Source: Hymenobacter volaticus
GTDB lineage: Bacteria; Bacteroidota; Bacteroidia; Cytophagales; Hymenobacteraceae
Reading direction: 5' to 3'
Length of the DNA stretch: 64,000 bases
Assembly (NCBI RefSeq): GCF_022921055.1
Contig: NZ_CP095061.1
Location: 1,403,501 to 1,467,500 of the forward strand
A program made the position numbers and the translations under genes. The notes below the pieces were generated by a model. That model was not told the DNA's origin. It did not search any database and was given only the letters and a program-made list of their open reading frames with translations. This document shows positions 33,927 to 43,514 of the stretch, one piece after another (the stretch's first letter is position 1; every line of letters starts with the position of its first letter).

Positions 33927-34649
33927 TCAGCACGCATCTAATTCAATGGGTGTCTCCAGCAGAGTCCTTTTCAACTGTTCTCGGTGCGTGCGCCACGCTG
34001 GCATAAAACGATCCATGAGTCCCCAAAATCGTGCGTTATGTAACCGCTCGTGTAAGTGTACTAACTCATGAACCACCACATATTCCAGGCAAGAAGAGGG
34101 TCTCTTGATTAGCTCTAGATTCAACCAGATGCGCTTCGCCCGAATGTTGCAAGTGCCCCAACGAGTTTTCATTTGCTTGACACCCCATTCATTCACCTGC
34201 ACGCCAACCACTTTTTGCCACTGCGCTACCATTTCCGGCAATTGCGCCTTTAGTTGCCGTCGATACCAGGCCAGCAATACTTTCTCGCGTTGTTGCTGCG
34301 TACTGCCTTCTCGTATATATAAGTTCAGGGTTTGTGGCTCCTGACAAACCACGTGCGGCGTCCCATCAAACGTGTGCAACTGCAATGTATAGCCTATGCC
34401 TTGGTAATAATGTGTTTCTCCCGTAACGTACAACGACTCTACGGCTGGCTTTTGCAACTTGAACTTTTCCTGATGCTTACTAATCCACGTACGACGAGCG
34501 GCTACAAAATCCTGAATAGCTTGGTCGGATGTGCGTGTTGGTACTGCCACTCGGATGCGCCCGTCGGGGGCGTAAACTGTTAGGCGTAGGCTGCGAATAT
34601 TCTTACGTACTACTTCTACTAGTAAATCACCAATTTGTACTGTTGGCAT
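33927..34649 (-). CDS. YgjP/DUF45-type zinc metallopeptidase
   Basis: 240 residues from the ATG at 34649 (MPTVQIGDLLVEVVRKNIRS). The order is typical of the YgjP-like M48-related family: an N-terminal beta region (IRSLRLTVYAPDGRIRVAVP), QFx-like helices, MKTRWGTCNIRAKRIWLN, then VVHELVHLHERLHNARFW with the HExxH zinc motif and a further His ligand. The family is common next to restriction-modification genes, but here none is adjacent. The substrate is unknown. Confidence 0.9.
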   Translation of the reverse strand: MPTVQIGDLLVEVVRKNIRSLRLTVYAPDGRIRVAVPTRTSDQAIQDFVAARRTWISKHQEKFKLQKPAVESLYVTGETHYYQGIGYTLQLHTFDGTPHVVCQEPQTLNLYIREGSTQQQREKVLLAWYRRQLKAQLPEMVAQWQKVVGVQVNEWGVKQMKTRWGTCNIRAKRIWLNLELIKRPSSCLEYVVVHELVHLHERLHNARFWGLMDRFMPAWRTHREQLKRTLLETPIELDAC

Positions 34650-35044
34650 AGCGAATGGTAGCAAAACACTGGTCTCAGTGCTGCTAGATCTTCTTAGAGG
34701 TAAGTGGACTCGTTTTCAAAGAGGATGCCTGCACAACGGCGTAATTTCCTAACGTGCTGACACCGACCAATACGAAGCTACCAGACGTGCGCTCAGCTTC
34801 CAACAGCGGTAAAGAAGACAACCGAGCATTCAAATCCCTATGTATTTCAACTGCTGAATGCTTGCGTTCTAGCAGTTTCGCTTCTTGATTAGTAGCAAGG
34901 AGTGTCAGCCAAAGAAAAATAGCTTTTCGCTTGTGCCGCTCTTATTGTTGGCCTTAAGCATGTAACTAGAAAACACAAAAGCGGCCTTTCCAAAGTTGGA
35001 AAGGCCGCTTTTACAGCTATTGAGGCAGCTTTTGTGCCTACAGG
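34650..35044. other. Intergenic region before tRNA-Leu
   Basis: About 395 bases. It contains the tRNA terminator (34977-35012); no gene is supported. Confidence 0.6.
34977..35012 (-). terminator. Terminator of the tRNA-Leu transcript
   Basis: Perfect 16-bp inverted repeat (34977-34992 / 34997-35012) with an AAGT loop and A/T flanks, ~33 bases past the 3' end of the tRNA on the minus strand. Confidence 0.9.
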
Positions 35045-35126
35045 TACCCAGAGCCGGAGTCGAACCGGCACACCTTGCGGTATTGGTGTTTGAGACCAAC
35101 GCGTCTACCGGTTCCGCCATCTGGGC
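35045..35126 (-). tRNA. tRNA-Leu (anticodon CAA)
   Basis: 82 bases on the minus strand. The acceptor stem GCCCAGA pairs with TCTGGGT; the anticodon arm is TTGGT-CTCAAAC-ACCAA, giving anticodon CAA (reads UUG). A long variable arm (class II, ACCGCAAGGT) and a T arm with GGTTCGACTCC follow. The 3' CCA is not encoded (CCT follows the discriminator A). Confidence 0.93.
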
Positions 35127-35144
35127 TTCACTCACTCCTTCGTT

Positions 35145-35681
35145 TCAGGAGCGGGCTGCAAACTTAGTCAGACTTTCGCGAATGCGCAACAGGTAACGCT
35201 TTTTCAAATAGTAAGTCTGCACTTGACGCAATGCTTGGGGCCGGGCATCGGGAGGTAAGCCGGGGTAGCCCACTAGCACAGGCTCAATACCTGCATCGAG
35301 CGTCTGAGTCAGCGCGTTAACTTCATCTTCCACCCGCTTGGCAGCCTCCGAATCGGGCTCAAATTCGAGCTCCATTAGCTGCTCATTTAAGTCCATTACT
35401 TCCATTAAAAAATCTGATGGCAACTCCTGTTTGCCTTCCTCTAATAGGCCATGGCGCCCTAAAATGTACGCCATTCGCAGATCAAAGTCGGAGAGGGTAC
35501 GGTAGGCGTTGGTGTTGAGAGTAGCCAGATTCAGGATTTCCTGTTGCCGCTCTGGGCTTGCAGTAGCATGAAAGTCGGGATGATATTCACGGCTCAAAGC
35601 ATAATACTGACGCTTCAGTGCCGCCTCGTCCGGCTGGAATGTCTCCGGCAGGTTGTAGAATTCAAAATAATTGGTCTCCAT
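35145..35681 (-). CDS. hscB: Fe-S cluster assembly co-chaperone HscB
   Basis: 178 residues from the ATG at 35681 (METNYFEFYNLPETFQPDEA); the Met three codons earlier is less likely. HscB is the J-domain protein that delivers scaffold-bound Fe-S clusters to the HscA chaperone. Seen: the J domain (~1-75) with REYHPDF containing the HPD signature, then RMAYILGRHG and a C-terminal three-helix domain with FLMEVMDLNEQLMELE, all in the family's order and length. No other isc gene is adjacent. Its 3' end lies very close to the tRNA-Leu promoter. Confidence 0.93.
   Translation of the reverse strand: METNYFEFYNLPETFQPDEAALKRQYYALSREYHPDFHATASPERQQEILNLATLNTNAYRTLSDFDLRMAYILGRHGLLEEGKQELPSDFLMEVMDLNEQLMELEFEPDSEAAKRVEDEVNALTQTLDAGIEPVLVGYPGLPPDARPQALRQVQTYYLKKRYLLRIRESLTKFAARS
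35159..35189 (-). promoter_or_regulatory. Promoter of tRNA-Leu
   Basis: Minus strand TTG (35187-35189), 20-base spacer, then TAAGTTTG (35159-35166), an exact TAnnTTTG. RNA would start about 25 bases before the tRNA 5' end. It lies inside the 3' end of hscB. Confidence 0.7.
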
Positions 35682-35882
35682 AGCTACCAATACAGTCTTT
35701 GCCGATTAAGGTTGGGGCTTTTGCTTCTATTGGCTGTTGCTATTCAACTCGGCCCAGGTTCTTTGTTGCTTTGTTCTGCCTTGGAACCTGGCAGCTTGCT
35801 GAAAGCCAGTAAGGGGTAGATAGGCTAGTATATGAGCCAAGAAATTTTAGCTACAGGCACCTACAGATGCTTGCAATGTCTC

Positions 35883-36176
35883 TTATACTACCTGAACCTG
35901 ATGTACCGAAAATGCCTGGGCCGGGGTTGCAAACAACGCCTTGGTAGCGGGCCAAACCTTCCCGAATAGTTCGGAGCGCCGGTAGTTGTTTAACGCTTCC
36001 TCTGACTCCCAATGGCTGTGCGTGCAGTAGATGTGTGCATGCTCTGCATCTTGCCACAACTCTAAAAAATGACAGCCTGGCATTAGACGAATTTGGTCTT
36101 GAGAGCTACGGAAAATTTCTAGAAAAGCCGGGACTTGCTCAGGCGCAAAGGTCATGCGCACAATTCTAATTAGCAT
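35883..36176 (-). CDS. Antibiotic biosynthesis monooxygenase (ABM) domain protein
   Basis: 97 residues, the full size of a single ABM domain. Pattern: IRIVRMTFAPEQVPAFLEIF, then MPGCHFLELWQDAEHAHIY, SHWESEEALNNYRRSELFG. ABM proteins are small dimeric ferredoxin-like folds that oxidise aromatic or quinone-type substrates, or bind haem; the role of most is unknown. Monocistronic on the minus strand, between hscB and the SAM hydrolase gene. Confidence 0.88.
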   Translation of the reverse strand: MLIRIVRMTFAPEQVPAFLEIFRSSQDQIRLMPGCHFLELWQDAEHAHIYCTHSHWESEEALNNYRRSELFGKVWPATKALFATPAQAFSVHQVQVV

Positions 36177-36337
36177 TAGGAAACAGTTTAGAGTAGCTTA
36201 CTATTAAGCAGACAGAGACCTGTTCTTACTATCGATTTCTACTTAACATAATATAGAAACAAGATAGGAAACAATGTATGCGAACAAGAAACGAGATTTT
36301 ATCGCTCCTAGAAGTATGCTTTTTTCAAGCTGATGGC

Positions 36338-37117
36338 TTATTGACCGTCGGCTGGAAAGCGCAGATCAACTTGCGAATCGAAGTGTAAGCCGAGTAGCTC
36401 CGAGGCGTTGCCCTGGTTGATGCCGATGCACAACTGGTCTTGACTATTGAAAATGCAGACGGCTTCGCCGGGGTCGGAGGCCTGAAAATGAGCTGCAATT
36501 TCGCGTACCGTTTCGCGGGCGAAATGAATCGTGAACGGACGGGTTCGGCCAATTACTTCTACTGCTTGCCGCGTGATGTCGGTGATGAGGTTGCCGTAGT
36601 GGTCGACGTGCACGACGTGGCCGGTAATGCGGTTGTCTTGGAGGCGTACTTGGCGGTTGAGCAGTTGGTAAAGCTGCGTAGTTGCGAGGCCAAGGTCCGA
36701 GAGCAAACCGCCATTGGCTAAATGTACCGCTGCGGGTGCTAGCAGGTCACGAGTAGGGGAGGCAGTCAGGCCAGCAGCCGTCCCTAAACTTACAAGTTCT
36801 TCGGGCTGGCCGTCGCAGAGTAGAGCGAGCAAGCCATTGTCGGCGGCCACGAAATAGTGCCCCTGGTAAAGAGCAGCGTGCCAAGCGGCACGCGGGCCGC
36901 CTAAATCGTTAACGCCAATTAAGTGGACGGTACCAGCCGGGAAGTCACGAAATACTGCATTTAGAACGTGAACGGCGTGCGCGATGTTGAAGGGTTCAAC
37001 AGCGTGCGATATATCGAGTACGGGCGTTGTCGGGGCCAATTGTAGAATCCGCGCCTTTACTGCTGCCACGTAATGGTCGCGGTAGCCAAAGTCAGACAGA
37101 AACGTAATCAATCCCAT
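36338..37117 (-). CDS. SAM-dependent hydroxide adenosyltransferase (DUF62, chlorinase/fluorinase family)
   Basis: 259 residues. The N-terminus MGLITFLSDFGYRDHYVAAV is the family signature (DFGxxD-Y). It continues with VLDISHAVEPFNIAHAVHVL and FVAADNGLLALL. Family members split SAM to adenosine and methionine using water; a few use chloride or fluoride. No halogenase-specific feature can be called by eye, so hydrolase is the default. It is divergent from phoH with ~134 bases between. Confidence 0.92.
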   Translation of the reverse strand: MGLITFLSDFGYRDHYVAAVKARILQLAPTTPVLDISHAVEPFNIAHAVHVLNAVFRDFPAGTVHLIGVNDLGGPRAAWHAALYQGHYFVAADNGLLALLCDGQPEELVSLGTAAGLTASPTRDLLAPAAVHLANGGLLSDLGLATTQLYQLLNRQVRLQDNRITGHVVHVDHYGNLITDITRQAVEVIGRTRPFTIHFARETVREIAAHFQASDPGEAVCIFNSQDQLCIGINQGNASELLGLHFDSQVDLRFPADGQ

Positions 37118-37170
37118 TGCCGGAAATTCTGAGTTCTTCGTACTATTGTTTTAATGCCTTGTAAGGGCGG

Positions 37171-37178
37171 CAAAAGTA
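37171..37178 (-). promoter_or_regulatory. Possible -7 element for the SAM hydrolase gene
   Basis: Minus strand TACTTTTG, an exact TAnnTTTG and identical to the mraZ -7 element. No TTG lies at the expected spacing upstream. RNA would start ~37164, leaving a ~47-base leader. Confidence 0.35.
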
Positions 37179-37251
37179 GGCTATTTGCCCGAACCGATGT
37201 TCTTCAACAGCTTTCATTTCACTCAACTTCCTAGTCCCCACCACCCCTAAT

Positions 37252-38373
37252 TTGGTAGAGAAAGTCATCACGCTCGAAAACGTGTCCCTGATTGATTTCC
37301 TGGGACCCGATAACCAGAACATCCGCCAACTAGCAGCGGCCTTTCCTGGTAGCAAAATTATTTCCCGCGGCAACGAGATTAAAATACAGGGCCAGACGCC
37401 CGTCATCAGCCGTATCAACGATATTCTGTCGGCCTTATTGGAGCATTATCACCAGTATGGGCAAATCACCGACAAAACCGTGTACCAGTACCTCTCCTCG
37501 TCCGACGAAGACCAGCAGGACCGTTTGCTAGCGGCCTCGCCCGACGTTATTTTGTTTGGGGCCAAAGGCGGCGTTATTAAAGCCAAAACGGCCAACCAGC
37601 AGCGGCTCGTAGACGCTGTTATGCGCCACGATTTGGTGTTTGCACTCGGGCCAGCTGGTACCGGCAAGACCTATATTTCGGTGGCTCTGGCGGTGCGCGC
37701 GCTTAAAAATAAGGAGGTGAAAAAGATTATCATTTCCCGCCCTGTAGTGGAGGCCGGCGAAAGCCTAGGTTTCCTGCCTGGCGACTTGAAGGATAAGATT
37801 GATCCGTATTTGCGGCCCATCTATGATGCGCTGGAGGACATGCTGCCGCCCGAGAAGTTCAAGTTCTACATGGAGAACAAGACCATCGAAATAGCCCCGC
37901 TGGCTTACATGCGTGGCCGGACGCTTAACAATGCCTTCGTGCTCCTGGATGAGGCGCAGAACACCACGCCTTCGCAGCTAAAGATGTTTCTGACCCGTAT
38001 GGGCCCAACGGCCAAGGTGATGGTAAACGGTGACCGAAGCCAGATTGACTTGCCAACCAAGCAGAAGTCAGGCCTCATTCAAGCGCTAGACATTCTGAAA
38101 GACGTGAACGGCATTGGCTTCGTAGAAATGAGCTCCGAAGACGTGGTGCGTCACCGTTTGGTTAAGTCTATCGTAATGGCTTACGACAAATTCGACGTCG
38201 CTGCTCAACAGGAACAAGCTAACCAAGCCAACCGCCCCATCCGTGAATACCAGCCGTACCGTCGTCCTAACGGCCCCGGCTCCGCTGCTCCCGACGCCAG
38301 CCGTCACCCTGATGCCCGTCCTGAGGACGATGGCACGCAGGAACTGCCCGTAAACCAGGAGCAGCAACTCTAA
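37252..38373 (+). CDS. phoH: PhoH-family ATPase
   Basis: 373 residues from a TTG start at 37252 (MVEKVITLENVSLIDFLGPD), which matches the usual family N-terminus. An N-terminal KH-like segment (~20-70) precedes the P-loop ATPase: LVFALGPAGTGKTYISVALA (Walker A), IIISRPVVEAGESLGFLPGD, and VLLDEAQNTTPSQLKMFLTR (Walker B). PhoH proteins are linked to RNA metabolism, often next to YbeY, which is not seen here. The last ~45 residues are a Pro/Asp/Gln-rich tail of low complexity. Confidence 0.93.
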   Translation: MVEKVITLENVSLIDFLGPDNQNIRQLAAAFPGSKIISRGNEIKIQGQTPVISRINDILSALLEHYHQYGQITDKTVYQYLSSSDEDQQDRLLAASPDVILFGAKGGVIKAKTANQQRLVDAVMRHDLVFALGPAGTGKTYISVALAVRALKNKEVKKIIISRPVVEAGESLGFLPGDLKDKIDPYLRPIYDALEDMLPPEKFKFYMENKTIEIAPLAYMRGRTLNNAFVLLDEAQNTTPSQLKMFLTRMGPTAKVMVNGDRSQIDLPTKQKSGLIQALDILKDVNGIGFVEMSSEDVVRHRLVKSIVMAYDKFDVAAQQEQANQANRPIREYQPYRRPNGPGSAAPDASRHPDARPEDDGTQELPVNQEQQL

Positions 38374-38424
38374 ACCACCAAGCAGCTCCACGTACCTGAA
38401 AAGGCAATATGATGCTGATTACAA

Positions 38425-38458
38425 CAAAAAGCGGCCTCCACTAGGGGGCTGCTTTTTT
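38425..38458 (+). terminator. Terminator after phoH
   Basis: Imperfect hairpin with AAAAAGCGGCCTCC pairing to GGGGGCTGCTTTTTT through G-T wobbles, ending in a T-run, ~50 bases after the phoH stop. Confidence 0.7.
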
Positions 38459-38538
38459 ATTTCGTTGCTACTTTCGTCATCCAGTCAACAAGCGAATCTT
38501 ATCCGCAATACTTGAACAACCCTTCCAAAGCAGCCTAT

Positions 38539-38966
38539 ATGAACGCTCAACGTATTTCTGCCCCCAAGACCTCGACGCCGCATTTGCTATTCGCCGGGAA
38601 GTATTTGTTGTGGGGCAGAATGTGCCCGCAGAAGAAGAGTATGACGCTCACGACGTGGACGGCGCCACGCACTACCTTGTCCGTGCTACCGACGGCACTC
38701 CCTGCGGAGCCGCCCGCTGGCGTAAAACCGAGGCTGGCGTGAAGCTAGAGCGTTTCGCAGTGTTATCCAACTATCGAAACCAGCAGGCGGGAGCCGCACT
38801 ACTCGAACAAGTATTGCAAGACGTTGATGCGCAGTACCCTGGCGCAATAGTGTACTTACATGCCCAACTGCCCGCTGTACGATTCTACGAACGGCATGGC
38901 TTCGAAAAGGTAGGGGAGATGTTTGAAGAGTGCGATATTCAACACTACAAGATGATTCGGCGGTAA
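38539..38966 (+). pseudogene. GNAT family N-acetyltransferase, interrupted in a C-run
   Basis: The ATG at 38539 reads MNAQRISAP, then loses frame at five C (38561-38565). With six C the frame continues QDLDAAFAIRREVFVVGQNV into the downstream open frame, which has EEEYDAHDVDGATHYLVR, LERFAVLSNYRNQQAGAALL (acetyl-CoA loop, here RNQQAGA) and AVRFYERHGFEKVGEMFEE. The restored protein is ~142 residues, the usual size for this GNAT group (ElaA-like). The substrate is unknown. It is a single-base break and may be a sequencing error. Confidence 0.8.
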
Positions 38967-39214
38967 GCAAAAAGGAATGAGTTGGAAGGGAAGAGTAAAT
39001 TACTGCGACCATTGTTAGTCTTTGACAGCAGTATAGCGGTAAGACTAAAAGTCTTGCTTTATAATTTATTGTACATCAATGAGATAGATTGATATCTCGG
39101 CAAGCGAATGTATTGTTGAGTTAAAATTATTGTTGGTATTTTATTGGAAAAAGTTAATTAAATCTTTGCATTTTACACAAAAGTGCAGCGGTAAATTAGC
39201 TTCAGCCCGATACT

Positions 39215-40882
39215 ATGCTAGTCCAACTTCGCCCCGAAGCAAGTGCTTTTCCGAAACAACACCAGGTTGATTTCTACACTATCGCCATCGGCATCACCGT
39301 CTTTTTAGGCATTGCCTTGAGACTGTTTCACTACTTCTACAATCGTTCGTTGTGGACCGATGAAATCTATTTATCGGCGGGCATTGTGGATATGAGCTTC
39401 AAAGATTTGTTGTCCAAGCCGTTGCCCTACATGCAAAAAGCACCGGTCGGCTATTTATTGATGTCCCACCTATTTGTGGTGCTTTTTGGTAAAAACGAAA
39501 TGGCATTACGTCTTTATTCTTTACTAACCAGTATCATTTCTTTATTTTTATTCTTACCAGTTGCTCGATACTTTTTAAAGCCGCTTGGTGTAGTTGTTGC
39601 GTTATCCTTGCTGGCAATTGCGTCCCCAATTATTCACCACTCAGTGGAAGCAAAACCATACGGCGCAGATCTTTTTACTACAGTTCTTATTTTGTGGTTA
39701 TATGTGCGCTATCACCGCGAAACGGATTTAAAGAACTTATTGCTTTGGGGATTTTGGGGAGGCTTGACTGTGTGGCTATCGTATCCTAGCATCTTCGTGC
39801 TAGCCGGTATAGTACTTGCGACAGGTATTTATTATTTGCTAGAAGGAAATTGGAAGTTAATACTTGGTTTGATAATTCCTTCTAGCATATGGTTGGTGAG
39901 CTTTGCTCTTAGCTATTTGTTGTTTGCGAAGGAAGGATCGGATGCGGGATGGTTGGTTTACTTCTTCGTTAAATTCGACGGCTATTTTCCGCTGCAGCCA
40001 GTGAGTGGTGTTACGTGGGCAGTACGCAAGGCGTTTGCCTTTTTTCATTATCCGCTCGGCCTGACGTGGATAAACGATTTGGGAAATCATACCAATACAC
40101 AGCGCTTTATTCAACGTATGACGATAGTGCCGCTCGTTCTTTCTTGCTTTGGCACGCTGTACTTCTTTAAACAAGACAAGAAATATCTAGTGTTACTTGG
40201 CGCTACCGTATTGATAACGTTCGTTGCTTCCTCTCTGAAACTGTATCCATTCTATGAGAGAATGACGGTTTTTTTAGCACCGCTTGTCGCTTTACTGTTA
40301 GCAGGAGGCAGTGATTATCTAAATAATAAAAAGGCTGCTGTAAAGTACTTTGGTTATGGATTATCGGTATTGCTTTTGTTGGGCTTAGTGAAAAACACGG
40401 TAGCTAATACATTTACTCCTTATCTTATTGGAGGATATAAAATGTCATACTATCGTGATGCTTTGCAGTATGTAAATTCCAATTATCGTGACGGAGATGC
40501 AGTATACGTGTATTGGAATAGCGCCGCAGGTTACAAATATTATAAAGCTATTAATGCGTTGAAATATAATGGCGTAATAGGTGGGGATTATCGCCATGAA
40601 GTTCGCAGTTATCCAGATTTTTTTGCGAAAATAGATGCTGATCTTGCTGCGCTACCTAATAAAAAAAGAGCGTGGATAATTTACAGCAGCATGGATATGA
40701 ACCAGGGGGATTATGCTGGTGAGCCGGCGTGGTTTTATAATGGCCATGATTTCAGAGAAGGGTACGGCGTGGACCGGTTTATCCAGCATTTAGGGCAGGT
40801 TGGAAAAATAATGGATACGTATGTTCCTGCTGATGGCAATACAAAGAACGACGTGCATGTGCACCTAATGGAATTAAAATAA
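39215..40882 (+). CDS. GT39/ArnT-like membrane glycosyltransferase
   Basis: 555 residues with a cytoplasmic leader and about 11-12 membrane helices. After helix 1, RLFHYFYNRSLWTDEIYLSA carries the acidic motif of the first periplasmic loop typical of GT39/PMT-type, lipid-phosphate-sugar-dependent transferases. VEAKPYGADLFTTVLIL is another usual family segment. A periplasmic C-terminal part (~410-555) follows. The substrate is not known. The coding sequence, especially the second half, is more AT-rich than its neighbours. The upstream ~250 bases are also AT-rich, which suggests acquired DNA. Confidence 0.85.
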   Translation: MLVQLRPEASAFPKQHQVDFYTIAIGITVFLGIALRLFHYFYNRSLWTDEIYLSAGIVDMSFKDLLSKPLPYMQKAPVGYLLMSHLFVVLFGKNEMALRLYSLLTSIISLFLFLPVARYFLKPLGVVVALSLLAIASPIIHHSVEAKPYGADLFTTVLILWLYVRYHRETDLKNLLLWGFWGGLTVWLSYPSIFVLAGIVLATGIYYLLEGNWKLILGLIIPSSIWLVSFALSYLLFAKEGSDAGWLVYFFVKFDGYFPLQPVSGVTWAVRKAFAFFHYPLGLTWINDLGNHTNTQRFIQRMTIVPLVLSCFGTLYFFKQDKKYLVLLGATVLITFVASSLKLYPFYERMTVFLAPLVALLLAGGSDYLNNKKAAVKYFGYGLSVLLLLGLVKNTVANTFTPYLIGGYKMSYYRDALQYVNSNYRDGDAVYVYWNSAAGYKYYKAINALKYNGVIGGDYRHEVRSYPDFFAKIDADLAALPNKKRAWIIYSSMDMNQGDYAGEPAWFYNGHDFREGYGVDRFIQHLGQVGKIMDTYVPADGNTKNDVHVHLMELK

Positions 40883-41092
40883 AAGGTTAGTTCTACAGTA
40901 CGATAGTAGTATCACTAAGCTTATAAGCAAATAAGAAGATATTAGAGCTACAAGTGTCTCACTGTACACTGCTTGCCTTTGCTTATGCGCTAAATCTGTA
41001 TTTCTACTGCCGGTGCATTAATCGAGTGCGAGGCACCACTATATTTATAGTGTTTAAAGATCTATTGTGTTGTATTGTTAAGCTACTAGTTC

Positions 41093-43350
41093 GTGACTCC
41101 TACAATTCAGTGGGCTTCCTACGCCTTTGTGCGCTTGGTGCTGGCCCTGATGGCGGGCATCTTAACCTACCTCTATTTCGGGGAGTCGTTGCCGCCGCTT
41201 ATGGTGCCATTAGTGGCAATAGTGGTGCTTTTTGGCGTTGCTCAGTACTGGGCTAGTCGGCAGCAAGGAGCTGGTGCTACCGATGCGGCTGGCCTGCTGG
41301 CGGTGGCGGCGGTCTATCTGGCGGGGGCAACACTGACGCAGCAGGCAACAGAGGCACGGTCGGCCAATCACCTGTACCGGTTTGGTGACAAGATAGAATT
41401 CTATCGTGCCGTAGTGGACGACTATACCGTGGTGCGCCCATCAACTTTTGCTACCACCGTGCGGGTTTCGGCAGTTCGGATAGGAAGGAAGTGGCAGTCA
41501 GCAGTGGGAGGCATTCGTGTTTCAATACCGCGCGGTTCGGGTGTGCAGGCCCCACTGTATGGCGACGTATGGCTGGTACGAGGCGCACCCGCGCCAAGTA
41601 AGGCGCCGCTCAACCCTGGCGAGTTCGATTACCGCCGCTATTTGCAGTATCATCAGGTGTATCACCAGCAATTCATCCACCCCGACCAGTACCGAAAAAT
41701 AGCCACCGCCCCACCTTCGGTCCTGCGGGCAACAGCCATGCGGGCGGCACGGGTGCTCGATGGCGTGTTTCGGGACTACGTGCATGCCAAGCGGGAATAC
41801 GCATTGGCTTCGGCGCTGGTGTTAGGCATCAAAGATGATGTCGATCAGGAAACCAAGCAAGCCTACGCCAACACCGGTACCACGCACATTATGGCCGTAT
41901 CGGGCTTGCAGGTGGGGTTGTTGTTTGGGGCCGTAACGTGGGTGCTAGGCTTGCTGAAAGTGAGGCGTGGGCCTATGTTCCGGCTGGTGTCAGCTTTGCT
42001 AGGACTGGGCGTTATTTGGAGCTATGCCTTCCTGACCGGGTTGTCGGCTTCGGTGCTGCGGGCGGCCGTAATGTTCACGTTTATTATTGTAGCTCGGGCC
42101 AGCGGGCGGCAAGCGAACATGTTCAATACCTTGGCTGTAGCGGCTTTCTGCTTACTCTGCTACGACCCATACTTGCTGTGCGACGTAGGATTTCAGCTGT
42201 CTTTCCTGGCCGTTATCAGCATCGTGTATCTGCAACCGCGTATTGGGGCTTGGCTGGATGTTAAGAGCTATTTTCAGGCTAAGCAACGGCCTTGGCACTC
42301 GAAAGCAACACAGCGCATTTGGAAAGCTTCTAGTTGGTCTTTGGACAAGATTTGGCAGGCTACGGCGCTGTCGTTGGCGGCGCAGGTAGCTACGTTTCCT
42401 CTGGGCCTCTACTACTTCCATCAGTTCCCGCTCAGCTTCCTGCTTTCCAACCTCGTAGCCGTGCCCATTTCCTCGATAGCCGTGTATGTAGGACTCGGGC
42501 TGCTTGGGTTGAAAGGCTTGGTGGCAGGCATTGGAGCGTTTTCCTCGGGCTGGCTAGTGTGCTCGATTGGGGGCCATTTGGAGTGGGCCGGGTATTCGAG
42601 TTTATGATTTGGGTTTTCAACGAGTATATCTTCTGGATTGGTCGGGTGATGCCGGGCGCGCTGATTTCCGGCGTGCACGTCACAGCCCCCCAGGCCTGGC
42701 TAATTTTTGCCGTGATTTTGGTACTGCTGGCATTTCTGGCGCGGCGGCATCTGGCGTGGCTCGGCATGGCGTGCGCCCTGATGCTGCTGTTTGCGGGCAG
42801 CCGCGTGTGGGCTGCCCGAGAGCTCGCGCCCGATGAGCGCCTGATTTTCTACAGCATTCCGCGCAGGTCGGTGGTGGGGTTCTGGCATGGTGCGGCCGCT
42901 CATATTGTCACCGTCGATTCGTTGCCATTAAATGAAACAGAGCGTACCTACCGCATTGTGCCTGGCATTATCGAGCGGGAGGCGCAGCAAGTGAACTACC
43001 ACACCGGCTGGCAAGGTAGTTCAATACCCGCTAACAACGTCGATAGCAGTGGGGTGGTGCTGGCGGTATGGCGTGGGGTGCGGGTGGCATTCGTGTCGGG
43101 CCGGCTTGATGCTGCCCGCCAGCCTAGTTCGGTGGATATAGTGGTCTTGCGCCGTAACGCCCGCGTCTGGCCCGAAACGTTGGCAGCCGTTTTTGGATCA
43201 AAGCCGACGATTATTTTTGATTCTTCCTGCAAATCTTGGTACATCAATTCATTGTATTCCAAGCTGCAAGTAGCTGGCTGGCAAGTTTATGACATCACGG
43301 CCCAGGGTGCCTATATCTATAAACTGTATTCGGCCCCGCTCGCAAACTAA
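41093..43350 (+). pseudogene. ComEC/Rec2 DNA-uptake channel protein, interrupted in a G-run
   Basis: GTG start at 41093. ComEC forms the inner-membrane channel for DNA uptake in competence. Frame 1 has an N-terminal membrane part, an OB-like region (RGSGVQAPLYGDVWLVRG) and the competence core YANTGTTHIMAVSGLQVGLL, then stops at 42607. Frame 2 continues GPFGVGRVFEFMIWVFNEYI and more helices to 43350. A run of five G at 42569-42573 lies just before the break; a sixth G joins the two into ~752 residues. The C-terminal part has no clear metallo-beta-lactamase nuclease motif, as in some Bacteroidota ComEC. It is likely intact in the organism. Confidence 0.87.
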
Positions 43351-43391
43351 GCGATAGCGAAACCGGTTTGCTTGCTTGTGCGCTATATAGT

Positions 43392-43421
43392 TTTTAGAGC
43401 GCTTCCTTTTTGTTAGGTTTG
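43392..43421 (+). promoter_or_regulatory. Promoter of the crotonase gene
   Basis: TAGGTTTG at 43414-43421 is an exact -7 TAnnTTTG; TTT is at 43392-43394 (spacer 19). RNA would start ~43428, ~87 bases before the ATG. Confidence 0.5.
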
Positions 43422-43514
43422 GTTACTGCCGATTCTACGTTCGCGTTGTCGGGCCGTGGGGCTTTGCCCTGTTAGCCTCACGCCGCATTCACTGTTGACT
43501 TAATCTGGAATCCC

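Noticed and set aside
34905..35135. Open frame across the tRNA-Leu gene on the minus strand
   Set aside because: It reads through the tRNA (MAEPVDALVSNTNTARCAGS) and is a known type of tRNA artefact.
40954..41256. 100-residue open frame overlapping the comEC start
   Set aside because: Different frame from comEC, poor composition and no family features.
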